Assembly: GCF_030341905.1 (NCBI RefSeq)
Contig: NZ_JATAAF010000011.1
Span: forward strand, 1-64,000
DNA from: Porticoccus sp. W117
Lineage (GTDB): Bacteria > Pseudomonadota > Gammaproteobacteria > Pseudomonadales > Porticoccaceae
Direction: 5' to 3'
Length of the DNA: 64,000 bases
The first letter of the stretch is position 1, and every line of letters begins with the position of its first letter. Below are positions 47,634 to 56,473 of this stretch, in pieces. Made by a program: the position numbers and the translations under genes. The notes under the pieces were generated by a model. The model was not told where the DNA came from, did no database searches, and saw nothing but the letters and a program-made list of their open reading frames with translations.

Positions 47634-48467
47634 TTATTTGCTGTGGGTCAGATAACCCACCAGCGGGTCGCCGCCGGTGTAGTTTTCCAGGCTGGAGAGA
47701 GAATCGATGAACAGGTAAAACAGTTCCGCCTGTGAACAGACATCCAGTTTGGCGTAGCTGTTTTTGCGGTGCAGCTTGACGGTTTCTGGTGAGATGCCCA
47801 GTTTTTCGGCAATGGAACGAGTGGAGTGGCCGTGCAGGAACAGTTGCACCACCTGGGTTTCCCGGTCGGTGAGTATGGAGCGGCCAAAGTTGTCCAAGGC
47901 GCTTTCCAGCTGGTGAGGCAGGTTGGTGTTGTCACCATTGACGATTTTTTGCCCCCAGTGCTGGCGACAGAGTTCGGCAATCAGAGGGGTGATTTCTTCC
48001 AATACCTGAACATCGCGCCGGTTGATGCCCTGACTGGTCTGGGTGCGACCCAGAGCGATGTTGATACCAATGCCTTCGCCCAGACTCAGGTTGTAGCCAA
48101 ACTCATCCGTCAGGCCGGTGTAACGGTAGTAGCTGCGGTAGTATTCGCTGCTGCCAAAGCCGTTGGGAACAATATTTTTAAGGCGGTAAAAACCGTTGAC
48201 TTCATTGTCGGCAATAGCGCGAAAGCAGGGGTCAAGCAGGTAGGCGCCTTCCATAAAACGTACTACGTTCACTTCCCGTTCTGAAGAAGGTAAGTCGTTG
48301 TATGCCAGCAGCGGCTTCTGGTTTTTACGGTACAGCAGTACCAGGGCGTTATTAAACGATACCAGCCGTTTCAATACAGCGACCAATTGGCCCGGAAAGG
48401 AGTCTGACCCCAGAGTGGGGAGAAGTGAGGCTACCGCTTCGCTAAAAACATCAAGGTCGCTACGCAT
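47634..48467 (-). CDS. LuxR-type transcription regulator
   Basis: The product is 277 residues. The N-terminal about 190 residues are a GAF/autoinducer-like sensor region of unknown ligand; the C-terminal LuxR helix-turn-helix is at about 200-255 (LTDRETQVVQLFLHGHSTRS, IAEKLGISPETVKLHRKN). It lacks the receiver domain of response regulators. It is encoded between the bufferin-like operon and the aminotransferase-permease group, all on the same strand, so either group may be its target; similar regulators often sit by class III aminotransferases and permeases. Confidence 0.88.
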   Translation of the reverse strand: MRSDLDVFSEAVASLLPTLGSDSFPGQLVAVLKRLVSFNNALVLLYRKNQKPLLAYNDLPSSEREVNVVRFMEGAYLLDPCFRAIADNEVNGFYRLKNIVPNGFGSSEYYRSYYRYTGLTDEFGYNLSLGEGIGINIALGRTQTSQGINRRDVQVLEEITPLIAELCRQHWGQKIVNGDNTNLPHQLESALDNFGRSILTDRETQVVQLFLHGHSTRSIAEKLGISPETVKLHRKNSYAKLDVCSQAELFYLFIDSLSSLENYTGGDPLVGYLTHSK

Positions 48468-48539
48468 CGGGCAATCTTATCTGCAATGCCGTTGCGTTGG
48501 CAATTATTTGACGGTATTCATTTTGTTGCTGGTGAATAG

Positions 48540-48573
48540 AATAATGGAATGGCACTGGGGCCATTCCATTATT
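48540..48573. terminator. Hairpin after the aminotransferase gene
   Basis: AATAATGGAATGG (48540-48552) and CCATTCCATTATT (48561-48573) are perfect 13-bp complements. It is close to the aminotransferase stop (48584, minus strand) but lacks a long T run. Confidence 0.55.
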
Positions 48574-48583
48574 GGGGTTCGGT

Positions 48584-50008
48584 TTACGCCGCTTTGTCTG
48601 GGCGCTGCCACTTACCCTGCTCTTCCATATCCTTCATGGTGGCCTCAATAGCCTTCCTTAAGGTATTGACGATAAAGTCCACATCGTCGCGGTCAATCAC
48701 CAACGGTGGTGACATCACATTCAAATTGACAATGGGTCGCACAATCAATCCCAGAGCGTCGGCGTGGTTGGCAACGCATTTGCCAATGTCCAGTTCATCG
48801 GGAAACAGTGCCTTGGTTTCTTTATCTTGCACCATCTCTACGCACACCATCAGGTGCGAACCGCGCACATCGCCAACAATCGGCAGATCTTTCAGGGTGG
48901 CAACCTGCTGTTGGAAGTAGGGGCCCAGCTCCTTAACATGGCTGAGGAGATTTTCCCGTTCCATGATTTCGATATTTTTCAGGGCCGCCGCGCAAGCAAC
49001 CGGGTGCGCAGAATAGGTATAACCATTGGCAAAACAGCGGCCGCTATCGGCTTTTGCGATTACCTTGTGAATACGGCTGGAATAGATGCAGGCGCCCAAG
49101 GGTTGGTAGCCGGAAGTGATGCCCTTGGCGCTAATGATAATGTCCGGCTGAATATCAAAAAGAGTTTTGCTGGTGAACCATTCTCCAAGGCGACCAAAAG
49201 CAGTAACCACTTCATCGGACACGTACAGAATGTCGTGTTTCTGGCAAAGCTCCCAGGTTCTGCGTTGATAGCCTTTGGGTGGCACGATCACCCCTCCGGC
49301 ACCAAGAATGGGTTCGGCGAAAAATGCAGCTACTTTATCCGCGCCCAGCTCGTTGATTTTGTCTTCCATTTCTTCAATCAGGGAATCGAGAAAATCCGCT
49401 TCATTCATGCCCTGTGGTGCCCGGTAGTAATTGGGGGAAGACAGGTGGTGGATGGTGTCGCGGATAAAGTCGAATTCTTCCGGGTGATCGCCGGGCTTAC
49501 CGCCAATAGACATAGCCGCGTAGGTGGTGCCATGGTAAGAATTAATTCGCGACAGGATGTGTTTTTTCTCATGCAGGCCGCGACAGTTCTGGTAGAACTG
49601 AATCAAACGGTAAGCTGTATCCACAGCTGTGGAACCGCCACAAGTGAACATGGTGTGATTCAAATCACCCGGTGCCAGCTCCGCCAGCTTTTTTGCCAGG
49701 GTGGCGGCGGGTACGTTGGTGAGATCAACAAAAGCGCTGGCATAGGCCATTTTTTTGGTTTGTTCGGCAATGGCTTCTACCATCTCGTCTCGACCAAGCC
49801 CGATGTTGGTGCACCACAAACCGCCGACGGCATCCAGGTATTTATTGCCATCGGTATCGTAAATGTAGGCACCTTCAGCAGCGGCAATAGGGAGCGCGCC
49901 TTCCTCAGGAAAAACATCCAGAAGTTGCCAGGGGTGTGTGTGATGATTTTTGTCAGCTGTATTGATTTCAGTGCTGTCAAATTCATTAAAGTCTACGTTA
50001 ACGGTCAC
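48584..50008 (-). CDS. Class III (omega) aminotransferase
   Basis: The product is 474 residues. It is a PLP fold-type I aminotransferase of the omega-amine group (putrescine/beta-alanine/taurine:pyruvate kind). The catalytic Lys lies in IISAKGITSGYQPLGA, the cofactor segment in FTCGGSTAVDTAYR, and VSDEVVTAFGRLG holds the PLP-binding Asp. The precise amine cannot be read from sequence. It lies 124 bp downstream of the permease gene on the same strand, with an AT-rich gap that may hold its own promoter. The N-terminal 25 residues (VNVDFNEFDSTEINTADKN) are a variable extension. Confidence 0.92.
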   Translation of the reverse strand: MTVNVDFNEFDSTEINTADKNHHTHPWQLLDVFPEEGALPIAAAEGAYIYDTDGNKYLDAVGGLWCTNIGLGRDEMVEAIAEQTKKMAYASAFVDLTNVPAATLAKKLAELAPGDLNHTMFTCGGSTAVDTAYRLIQFYQNCRGLHEKKHILSRINSYHGTTYAAMSIGGKPGDHPEEFDFIRDTIHHLSSPNYYRAPQGMNEADFLDSLIEEMEDKINELGADKVAAFFAEPILGAGGVIVPPKGYQRRTWELCQKHDILYVSDEVVTAFGRLGEWFTSKTLFDIQPDIIISAKGITSGYQPLGACIYSSRIHKVIAKADSGRCFANGYTYSAHPVACAAALKNIEIMERENLLSHVKELGPYFQQQVATLKDLPIVGDVRGSHLMVCVEMVQDKETKALFPDELDIGKCVANHADALGLIVRPIVNLNVMSPPLVIDRDDVDFIVNTLRKAIEATMKDMEEQGKWQRPDKAA

Positions 50009-50132
50009 GGTTTTATTGCCTCTTTACTCAGTGTTTTGTGAGCTTATTGGGAGGGGTTGATCTGTGGTTATACCCTGTTAAGGGAGGTGTAAATATTTTT
50101 TAAAAATACAATTAATTTTGCAAAAAATATTG

Positions 50133-51500
50133 TTAAGAATTTTCATGCTCAGCCTTTCTAACCAAAAACTCTCCCAATGCCATGGTGATGATGGCCCCTA
50201 AAAACACCGGCCATTGCATGCCTTCTGCCGGCGTCCAGATAAACAGAAATAGCGCCAGCGCTATAACAAATAAACAGCTGTAGGCAGCGATCCGGGCGAA
50301 CAATTTGCCGCCGGGGACTCGAAAGGGACGGTGACGTTGTGAATCCATTTTTCTGAGTTTTAAAAACGCCAGCATCATGCCCACATAGGTGAGCAGAAAG
50401 ATAACCGCACTGAACGAAAATAATGACCAGAACAGGTCTTCGTTTGATGAGGCGATCAGGCCGTAAAACAGTAATACCAGTGTGCTGACCACACCCATGG
50501 CAATGGCTGCCCCCATAGGCGTGCCGTTACGCGGATGGGTTTTGCCCAGTATTTTGGGTAGCTCACCATCCAGGGCCGCTTCCGCCATGGCTCGGTTGCA
50601 ACCCATTGCCCAGGTCACCCCATTGGATAAAAACGTGTAGAGCGCCGCGATGCCCAGAACGGTGACAAACGCAATTCCCAGCGAGCTATCGCCAAAGAAA
50701 AGGGTCAATGTATCCACCAGACCTTCAACCAGATTGACATCGGCCACCGGTACAGCGGCCAGTATTGCCAGTGTTCCCAGTACATAAAACAGCAAAATGA
50801 TGCAGCCGGAAAACAGTGTGGCTCTGGGCAAGTCTCTGGCGGGGTTTTTAATTTCATCGGCACTGGCAGACATCAGCTCAAACCCCAGCATGCCGTAAAT
50901 GATAGCGGGGATGTATTCCAGGCTGCCGCTCCAGGTAGGCGTCAAGGTCTCCCAGGAAATGCGATTGGCCATGCCGTTTTCCTGAACATAATTCAAGCCG
51001 CCGATAATTAGCGTGATGAAAATAATCAGTTTGAGAATGGCGCCCACATTGGGCACCCACTTGCCAACTTTTAATGTGACGATGTTGACGATCACAGAAA
51101 CCCAGGACAGCACAATGCCGATAATGATTTGTCCCGCAAGAGACAACTCGGGGGCGAACAGTTGTTTGAATACACCGGCAAATAAAATAAATATGGATGG
51201 GTTCCACAGCGCGGTGTTGACCCAATAGGCCCAGGATATTCGCGACCCCCAACGCTTTCCGTAGGCGTTCCTCACCCAGGCGTATACACCGCCTTGTTCC
51301 GGGTAGGTAGTGCCCATTTCAGCGCTGATCAAGCCGAAGGGTAGAAAGAAAATAACCGCGAGAAATAACCACCAAAACAGGCTGGATACACCCACGGAAG
51401 CGGCCGCGGCCAGAGTGTCCAGCAACAAAATTGCCGACACGGTAAACAGTGTCAGGTCTCTGGCTTTGAGTGTTTTTATGTGATTGATGGACATGCGCAT
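50133..51500 (-). CDS. APC-family amino acid or amine permease
   Basis: The product is 455 residues from ATG 51500 (MRMSINHIKTLKARDLTLF), with ATG 51494 equally possible. About twelve hydrophobic segments are visible, with the APC features FFLPFGLISAEMGTTYPEQGG and GFELMSASADEIKNPARDLPRA. Such transporters take up or exchange amino acids or polyamines. The neighbouring aminotransferase suggests an amine or amino-acid substrate, but none is proven. It diverges from the TonB receptor gene across 235 bp. Confidence 0.9.
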   Translation of the reverse strand: MRMSINHIKTLKARDLTLFTVSAILLLDTLAAAASVGVSSLFWWLFLAVIFFLPFGLISAEMGTTYPEQGGVYAWVRNAYGKRWGSRISWAYWVNTALWNPSIFILFAGVFKQLFAPELSLAGQIIIGIVLSWVSVIVNIVTLKVGKWVPNVGAILKLIIFITLIIGGLNYVQENGMANRISWETLTPTWSGSLEYIPAIIYGMLGFELMSASADEIKNPARDLPRATLFSGCIILLFYVLGTLAILAAVPVADVNLVEGLVDTLTLFFGDSSLGIAFVTVLGIAALYTFLSNGVTWAMGCNRAMAEAALDGELPKILGKTHPRNGTPMGAAIAMGVVSTLVLLFYGLIASSNEDLFWSLFSFSAVIFLLTYVGMMLAFLKLRKMDSQRHRPFRVPGGKLFARIAAYSCLFVIALALFLFIWTPAEGMQWPVFLGAIITMALGEFLVRKAEHENS

Positions 51501-51613
51501 ACCCGGCAAATTAAAAATATTTTTTGAGCTCTTATGTGCCGTATGTTGGCGCACTCTCAGCTCGACGTTTAATTACCTTAGCGTTATTCGGCTTTGACGA
51601 TACCCTACCTGAT

Positions 51614-51627
51614 GGGGATATATCCCC
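51614..51627. promoter_or_regulatory. Palindrome in the permease/TonB-receptor divergent promoter region
   Basis: GGGGATATATCCCC is a perfect 14-bp palindrome about midway between the two divergent genes, and two direct GTTTACA repeats follow at 51651-51670. It is a candidate regulator site, possibly for the LuxR-type protein encoded at 47634. Confidence 0.4.
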
Positions 51628-51735
51628 TGTTCTTTTAACGGTGACATCGTGTTTACACAACTTGTTTACAAAGCAACGCCGACCAAAAAAACGTCGGCTT
51701 AAAAAATTCCGTTATTTTTGGAGGATAACCCGATC

Positions 51736-54036
51736 ATGAAGCACGTTCACAAGCCGTTGTACTCTGCAATGCTTCTCGCTGGCGCTGCCTGTGCCGTACC
51801 AAATGCCTACGCCGATGTGCTGGAAGAGGTGGTTGTCACCGCGCAAAAACGCGCGCAATCCGTAAACAGTATTGGTGTTTCTGCCAATGCATTTTCCGGC
51901 AATCAGCTCAGCGATCTCGGCGTGGATAACGCTGTTGATCTGGGTGCAGTTACGCCGGGCTTAATTGCGGTGAACGTAACTTCCGGTGGTACTCCTGTAT
52001 TTGCCATTCGCGGTATCGGCCTGGATGATTTCAGCCCCAATAATACCAGTGGTGTGGGTGTTTATACCGACGAAGTATTTGCCAGTAACCCGGCATTTTT
52101 GGGTGGGCAGCTGTTTGATGTGGAGCGTGTGGAAGTCTTGAAAGGCCCACAGGGAACACTCTATGGAAAGAACACTACCGGTGGTGCGATCAACTTTATC
52201 AGCAACAAACCCACCGATGAATTTGAAGGTTCTTTCGAGGCCAGCTACGGGCGTTTTAACACCCTGGAAATGACGGGAGTGGTCAGCGGTGCCTTGTCCG
52301 ATACAGTGCGAGGCCGCCTGAGTGCCAATTTTATCGACAGTGACGGTTGGCAAACAGACGTTGCCACCGGCCAGGAATTTGGCAGCGACGAACGCTTTGC
52401 CATTCGCGGCATTCTGGATTTTGACCTTGGTGAAACCGGCAGTGCCATGCTCAAGGTGTATCACAGCCAGGACAGCTCCAAACCGGTTTCTCCCGATGTG
52501 CAAGGCCTGGGGGATTTCTTTGGCGACCCTTCCTTTGATGCACTCAACTCTCCGTCAGATCCCAGCTTGGTGACTGCCGGTGACCTGATTGTGGATCGCG
52601 ATGAAGATGGCAGTGGCGTATCCCTGCACCTGCAATACGAAATGGAAAACTTCGACTTTATTTCCATTTCCGCGTTGGATCAGTACGACCGTCAGGTGGT
52701 GGATAACTACGGCGGTTCTGCAGCGGCGATTCTGGATTTGTTTCAGGACAACGAAATGGATCAATGGTCCCAGGAATTTCGCCTGGTGAGCAATGGCGAC
52801 GGAGATTTTACCTGGGTGGCCGGGGTGAATGTTTCCAATGAGGAAGTGACCGTTGTCGATACCTTTGACGATTCCTATTTGGTGACCGATTCCACCAATA
52901 TCAGCTTTGTGTTTGATCCGGCGGATGTGGCTGAGCAGGGTCTTGATTTACTCACCGGGGATTACGTCCAGGAAACCGATTCCTACGGGCTGTACCTGCA
53001 CACCGAAACCCAGTTAAACGACGTGCTGAAACTCACTGTGGGCGCGCGCTACTCATACGACGACCGTTCATTTAACGGTGTTGCCACCAACAGCGATGCT
53101 GCCGGCTCATTCAACGATGTCATCACCTCGTTGAATGAAAGCCAGACAGACAGTGCCTTTACCGGAAAGGTCGGCCTGGACTGGAACGCCAGCGAAGATG
53201 TGTTGGTATATGGCAGTGTGTCTACCAGCTACAAAAGCGGCACTTACTACGGCGCCGCGGTATTGGACGATGTGGGCTGGGCCTACGTGGATCCGGAAGA
53301 TGTCACCGCCTTTGAAGTGGGTTTCAAGGCCACTTTGCTGGATGGAGCCATGCAGTTTAATGGTGCCGCCTTTATGCTCGATTACGAAGATCGCCAATCC
53401 CTGATCAGTTTGGTGGTGGACGACTTTAGTAACTTTCTGGGCTTTCCGGTAGTGGACACCACACTGGTTAATGTGCCGGAGTCTGAAAGCCGCGGCTTTG
53501 AGCTGGATTTGACCTGGGCGGCCACCGACCAATTGAGCATTGTTGCCGGTGTGGGTTACCTGGATAGCGAAGTGACCCGCGCGCCCACCGCTGCTGATAT
53601 GCGTGGCATCAACCCGGACCCCAGTGTCAATGATCAGGCGACTATCGACGGTACCGGTTTTGTGGATGCCCTGGCGGGGCCGCTGACCGCCGGGTCGGTG
53701 CTTTCCCAGGCGCCAGAGTGGAGTTATAACGGTCTGGTGGCTTATGAGATTCCTCTCGACGATGAGATGAGCATCACCCTGCAAACCAGCTACAGCCGTG
53801 TGGATAGCCAGGTAGCGCAGCTGGCGGATGCCAACGCCGAGTACGGGCCGGTGAAATCACTGGATGCGCAGATTACTCTGGAGCAGGTGGACGGTTCCTG
53901 GGAAGTGGCGTTATTCGGGAAAAATATCACCGATAACGATTCGGAAACCTATTCGTTCAGCAGCTTTGCTGGCCGCTCGGTATACCGCCAGAAACCGGCA
54001 ACTTATGGTGTTAAGTTCAAATACCTGTTTCAGTGA
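51736..54036 (+). CDS. TonB-dependent outer-membrane receptor
   Basis: The product is 766 residues from ATG 51736, 11 bp after GGAGG. A signal peptide (YSAMLLAGAACAVPNAYA) precedes a TonB-box-like VLEEVVVTAQKR, a plug domain (about 45-160: FAIRGIGLDDF, VERVEVLKGPQGTLYGKNTTGGAI) and a beta barrel ending in GVKFKYLFQ with the terminal aromatic residue. It uses TonB energy to import a scarce substrate. The permease and aminotransferase next door suggest a nitrogen compound rather than iron, but this is inference from context. Confidence 0.93.
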   Translation: MKHVHKPLYSAMLLAGAACAVPNAYADVLEEVVVTAQKRAQSVNSIGVSANAFSGNQLSDLGVDNAVDLGAVTPGLIAVNVTSGGTPVFAIRGIGLDDFSPNNTSGVGVYTDEVFASNPAFLGGQLFDVERVEVLKGPQGTLYGKNTTGGAINFISNKPTDEFEGSFEASYGRFNTLEMTGVVSGALSDTVRGRLSANFIDSDGWQTDVATGQEFGSDERFAIRGILDFDLGETGSAMLKVYHSQDSSKPVSPDVQGLGDFFGDPSFDALNSPSDPSLVTAGDLIVDRDEDGSGVSLHLQYEMENFDFISISALDQYDRQVVDNYGGSAAAILDLFQDNEMDQWSQEFRLVSNGDGDFTWVAGVNVSNEEVTVVDTFDDSYLVTDSTNISFVFDPADVAEQGLDLLTGDYVQETDSYGLYLHTETQLNDVLKLTVGARYSYDDRSFNGVATNSDAAGSFNDVITSLNESQTDSAFTGKVGLDWNASEDVLVYGSVSTSYKSGTYYGAAVLDDVGWAYVDPEDVTAFEVGFKATLLDGAMQFNGAAFMLDYEDRQSLISLVVDDFSNFLGFPVVDTTLVNVPESESRGFELDLTWAATDQLSIVAGVGYLDSEVTRAPTAADMRGINPDPSVNDQATIDGTGFVDALAGPLTAGSVLSQAPEWSYNGLVAYEIPLDDEMSITLQTSYSRVDSQVAQLADANAEYGPVKSLDAQITLEQVDGSWEVALFGKNITDNDSETYSFSSFAGRSVYRQKPATYGVKFKYLFQ

Positions 54037-54076
54037 GTGCCCCTGAACAGCTAGCACCCTTCTGATAAACCCTCTG

Positions 54077-54105
54077 CGCCCCGGCAGCATTCCGCTGTCG
54101 GGGCG
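54077..54105. terminator. Hairpin between the TonB receptor and ispA
   Basis: CGCCCCGGCAGC (54077-54088) pairs with GCTGTCGGGGCG (54094-54105) with one G-T pair and a 5-nt loop. The following bases (TTGCCTTCTTT) are T-rich only in part. It separates the converging receptor and ispA genes. Confidence 0.7.
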
Positions 54106-54123
54106 TTGCCTTCTTTAGTAACC

Positions 54124-55008
54124 CTAGTACCGCCGGGTAACGATGTAATCAGCTACCGCGCGCAGGCCATCGGCCCGCTGGTCAAACTCAGACAGAGCGT
54201 CCAGGCTGTCGCTGTATAGCTGTGCGGCTTTTTGTTTGGCGCCTTCCAGCCCCAGCAGCGACGTGTAGGTAGGTTTGTTGAGAGCCTGATCGGCGCCCTG
54301 GCGTTTCCCCAGCACAGCGGTGTTGCTTTCCACATCGAGAATATCGTCCTGCACCTGAAAGGCCAGGCCCACAAGGCGACTGTATTTTGCCAAGGCGGTT
54401 AGCTGGCTGGCAGAGGCGCCAGCGCTGAGGGCGCCCAGCTGGATACTGGCATCGATTAAAGCACCGGTTTTCAGGTGGTGCATTTGTTCCAATTGCTGCA
54501 GGGAAAGGGTCTGGTCAACCGCCGCCAAGTCAATAGCCTGACCTGCCACCATACCCTGGGCGCCTGCCGCCTGGGTCAATTTGGCGATCATTTGCAGGGC
54601 TTGCTGCGCCGGGGTGTGGTCGAGCTGGGTTAGCTGTTCAAAAGCCAGCGCCTGCAGAGCATCGCCGGCGAGAATGGCGTTGGCCTCGCCAAAGCGCACG
54701 TGGCAGGTAGGATTGCCCCGGCGCAGGTCGTCGTCGTCCATGGCGGGCAGGTCGTCGTGAATCAGCGAGTAGGCGTGGATCAATTCCAGAGCACAGGCCG
54801 CCCGGTCGGTGTCCGTATTTATATCGCCCACTGCCATTGCCGCGCCATAAGCGAGCATGGGGCGCACCCGCTTGCCGCCATTAAGTACGCTGTACTCCAT
54901 GGCCTGGTGCAGTGAGTTGGCATCAGCATGGGCGCTCAGGCAATGGTTAAGGGCCGCGTTGACCCGCTCCAGAGTGATTGCCTGGAGTTGTTCCAGTGGT
55001 GAGGTCAT
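54124..55008 (-). CDS. ispA: Farnesyl diphosphate synthase (polyprenyl synthetase)
   Basis: The product is 294 residues from ATG 55008 (MTSPLEQLQAITLERV). It condenses isopentenyl and dimethylallyl diphosphates to farnesyl diphosphate for quinones and peptidoglycan carriers. The two Asp-rich motifs are LIHDDLPAMDDDDLRRG and FQVQDDILDVE. The start overlaps the xseB stop (ATGA), the conserved xseB-ispA pairing; dxs, which usually follows, is not next here. Confidence 0.95.
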   Translation of the reverse strand: MTSPLEQLQAITLERVNAALNHCLSAHADANSLHQAMEYSVLNGGKRVRPMLAYGAAMAVGDINTDTDRAACALELIHAYSLIHDDLPAMDDDDLRRGNPTCHVRFGEANAILAGDALQALAFEQLTQLDHTPAQQALQMIAKLTQAAGAQGMVAGQAIDLAAVDQTLSLQQLEQMHHLKTGALIDASIQLGALSAGASASQLTALAKYSRLVGLAFQVQDDILDVESNTAVLGKRQGADQALNKPTYTSLLGLEGAKQKAAQLYSDSLDALSEFDQRADGLRAVADYIVTRRY

Positions 55009-55262
55009 TGGTTGTCGGGGTCGAAAGGTTGCTCGCTGAGTTCGCCGTTTTCCCCACGGGTGAGAATGGCCACTTTCTGTTCCGCTTCCGCCAGCGCCTG
55101 TTGGCATTGGCGGGTAATCTGGATGCCTTGCTCAAAAGCCTTGAGGGACTCCTCCAGGGACATTTCGCCCTTTTCCATGTCGCTGACCAGGGCTTCCAAT
55201 TGACCTAGTTGTTTTTCAAAATCAATGGCTTTGCTGGAGCTGGATGATTTTTTGCCGGCCAC
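55005..55262 (-). CDS. xseB: Exonuclease VII small subunit
   Basis: The product is 85 residues from GTG 55262 (MAGKKSSSSSKAIDFEKQLG), typical for XseB (about 80). An upstream ATG at 55313 is in frame but would add 17 unneeded residues. IDFEKQLGQLEALVSDMEKG and EESLKAFEQGIQITRQCQ form the helical hairpin that coats XseA; together they degrade single-stranded DNA. It overlaps ispA by 4 bp. Confidence 0.92.
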   Translation of the reverse strand: MAGKKSSSSSKAIDFEKQLGQLEALVSDMEKGEMSLEESLKAFEQGIQITRQCQQALAEAEQKVAILTRGENGELSEQPFDPDNQ

Positions 55263-55401
55263 GGTAACTCTCTGTTTTCTGAAAGCCTGCCACCCTAACG
55301 GAGCCATATCCATGGGTCAATCCATCGATGATAAAAAGCGCCGTAGTGGTGGGGGTAGGAAATAGATTACAAAAAAATCAGAATTTTACCGATAGTATCC
55401 C

Positions 55402-55549
55402 GTCGCCCACATTGGCACACTGGCTTGGCACTGAAGCACACCATCATGGATGTTCCCCTCCCACGGATGACACGGATGTTTTGTAAGGTGGCTCCACGGT
55501 TGGAGACTATACTGCTTTAAACCCCCAGGCTCGCGCTTGGGGGTTTTTC
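55402..55549 (+). ncRNA. Candidate small RNA 1 with repeated GGA motifs
   Basis: A terminator at 55519-55549 closes a rightward transcript in a 584-bp region where no plus-strand gene exists. A possible promoter (TTACAA at 55367-55372 and GATAGT at 55391-55396, 18 bp apart) gives a start near 55402. The RNA contains ATGGAT, ACGGAT, ACGGAT and TTGGAG, which match the ANGGA pattern bound by CsrA/RsmA. It may be a CsrB/RsmZ-like sponge. I see no GacA-type upstream box, so the family assignment is open. Confidence 0.4.
55519..55549 (+). terminator. Terminator of candidate small RNA 1
   Basis: AAACCCCCA (55519-55527) and TGGGGGTTT (55538-55546) form a 9-bp stem followed by a T tract on the plus strand only. 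Confidence 0.85.
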
Positions 55550-55567
55550 TTTTTCTGGTCTGTATGC

Positions 55568-55595
55568 TTGACAGTGTCTGCGGTGCAGGTATGCT
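55568..55595 (+). promoter_or_regulatory. Sigma-70 promoter of candidate small RNA 2
   Basis: A consensus TTGACA (55568-55573) and TATGCT (55590-55595) are 16 bp apart, just downstream of the previous terminator. Confidence 0.7.
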
Positions 55596-55601
55596 GAGGG
55601 T

Positions 55602-55808
55602 AACTGTCACGCGGCGGCCTGCTGCCGCTTTGCAACAGGAGGTGCTACCTTCTTCAGCATCCCACAACAGCGTCGATGGCACCGGCCATTATCCGCTATC
55701 AGCCACCGGGCTCAACAGCCCGCTGCTTACAGTCTTCTTTGCGCTTTCACAAAACTATTTAACGTCTTTTTTAGAAAACCCCGCCTGGATTGTCCGGCGG
55801 GGTTTTTT
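55602..55808 (+). ncRNA. Candidate small RNA 2 or structured leader of the HNH gene
   Basis: From the promoter above to the terminator at 55775-55808 lies a 207-nt unit with no good reading frame. It has compact hairpins (GCGGC...GCCGC near 55611; CGGGCT-CAAC-AGCCCG near 55707). It could be a free small RNA, or a leader whose terminator is regulated to control the HNH gene that starts 39 bp later. It does not match 4.5S, RNase P or tmRNA by eye. Confidence 0.45.
55775..55808 (+). terminator. Terminator between candidate small RNA 2 and the HNH gene
   Basis: AAAACCCCGCC (55775-55785) pairs perfectly with GGCGGGGTTTT (55796-55806), with a 10-nt loop and six T. Confidence 0.9.
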
Positions 55809-55846
55809 ATTTCCAGCACAATTGAAAATCCAGGAGGAGTGACGCT

Positions 55847-56407
55847 GTGCAACCGATGATCCTGCGCCTTAATCTGGCAGGCCAGCCCATTGAGTGGCTG
55901 GGTTGGCAAGACGCGGTCTGTATGTACTCGCGAGAGCTGGTGAAATGGACAATGGGGGATGTCGTGCAACGGGTGCACGGTGGTTATTCCCGTTTTACCG
56001 GCGAGCGTACTGTGGTGGAACTGCCCAGCATTATGGCTTGTGGCGGCGAACGCATGGCCCAGCCGCGCAGGAGTTACCCGCTGAGTAACCGGGCATTGTT
56101 TGTGCGCGATGCCTACCTGTGTATGTATTGCGGCCGCGACTTTGAGGCCAGCGAGCTCACCCGTGATCACATCCGCCCCACCTCGCGCGGCGGTAAAGAC
56201 TGCTGGAAAAACGTGGTGTCCGCCTGCCGGCGCTGTAACCAGCACAAAGCGGACTATCTGCTGGAAGAAATTGGTATGGAACTGATTGCCCTGCCGTACC
56301 GCCCCAACAACGCCGAATACCTGGCGCTGATTAACAGCCGACGGATACTGGGGGATCAGATGGAGTTTCTGCGCGGGCAGTTCTCCAAGAATGCGAGGTG
56401 GTTGTAA
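55847..56407 (+). CDS. HNH endonuclease domain protein
   Basis: The product is 186 residues from GTG 55847 with AGGAGGAG upstream. The C-terminal half has an HNH fold with zinc cysteines: YLCMYCGRDF, then LTRDHIRPTSRGGKDCWKNV and SACRRCNQHKAD. The N-terminal half (GQPIEWLGWQDAVCMYSRE) is typical of a widespread chromosomal HNH family found in free-living gammaproteobacteria whose role is unknown, perhaps DNA repair. There is no partner methylase, so it is not a recognisable restriction enzyme. Confidence 0.88.
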   Translation: MQPMILRLNLAGQPIEWLGWQDAVCMYSRELVKWTMGDVVQRVHGGYSRFTGERTVVELPSIMACGGERMAQPRRSYPLSNRALFVRDAYLCMYCGRDFEASELTRDHIRPTSRGGKDCWKNVVSACRRCNQHKADYLLEEIGMELIALPYRPNNAEYLALINSRRILGDQMEFLRGQFSKNARWL

Positions 56408-56473
56408 AAAGCTGCGGGCGGCGAGCAGATCAAGCGTGATTGCTATCCTGAGCGGCGCTCATTTGAAGGAACC

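Noticed and set aside
55602-55808. 6S RNA, 4.5S RNA, RNase P RNA or tmRNA
   Set aside because: None of their conserved sequences (for example the SRP tetraloop region or the tmRNA tag frame) is visible, and no closing terminal stem like that of 6S RNA is seen.
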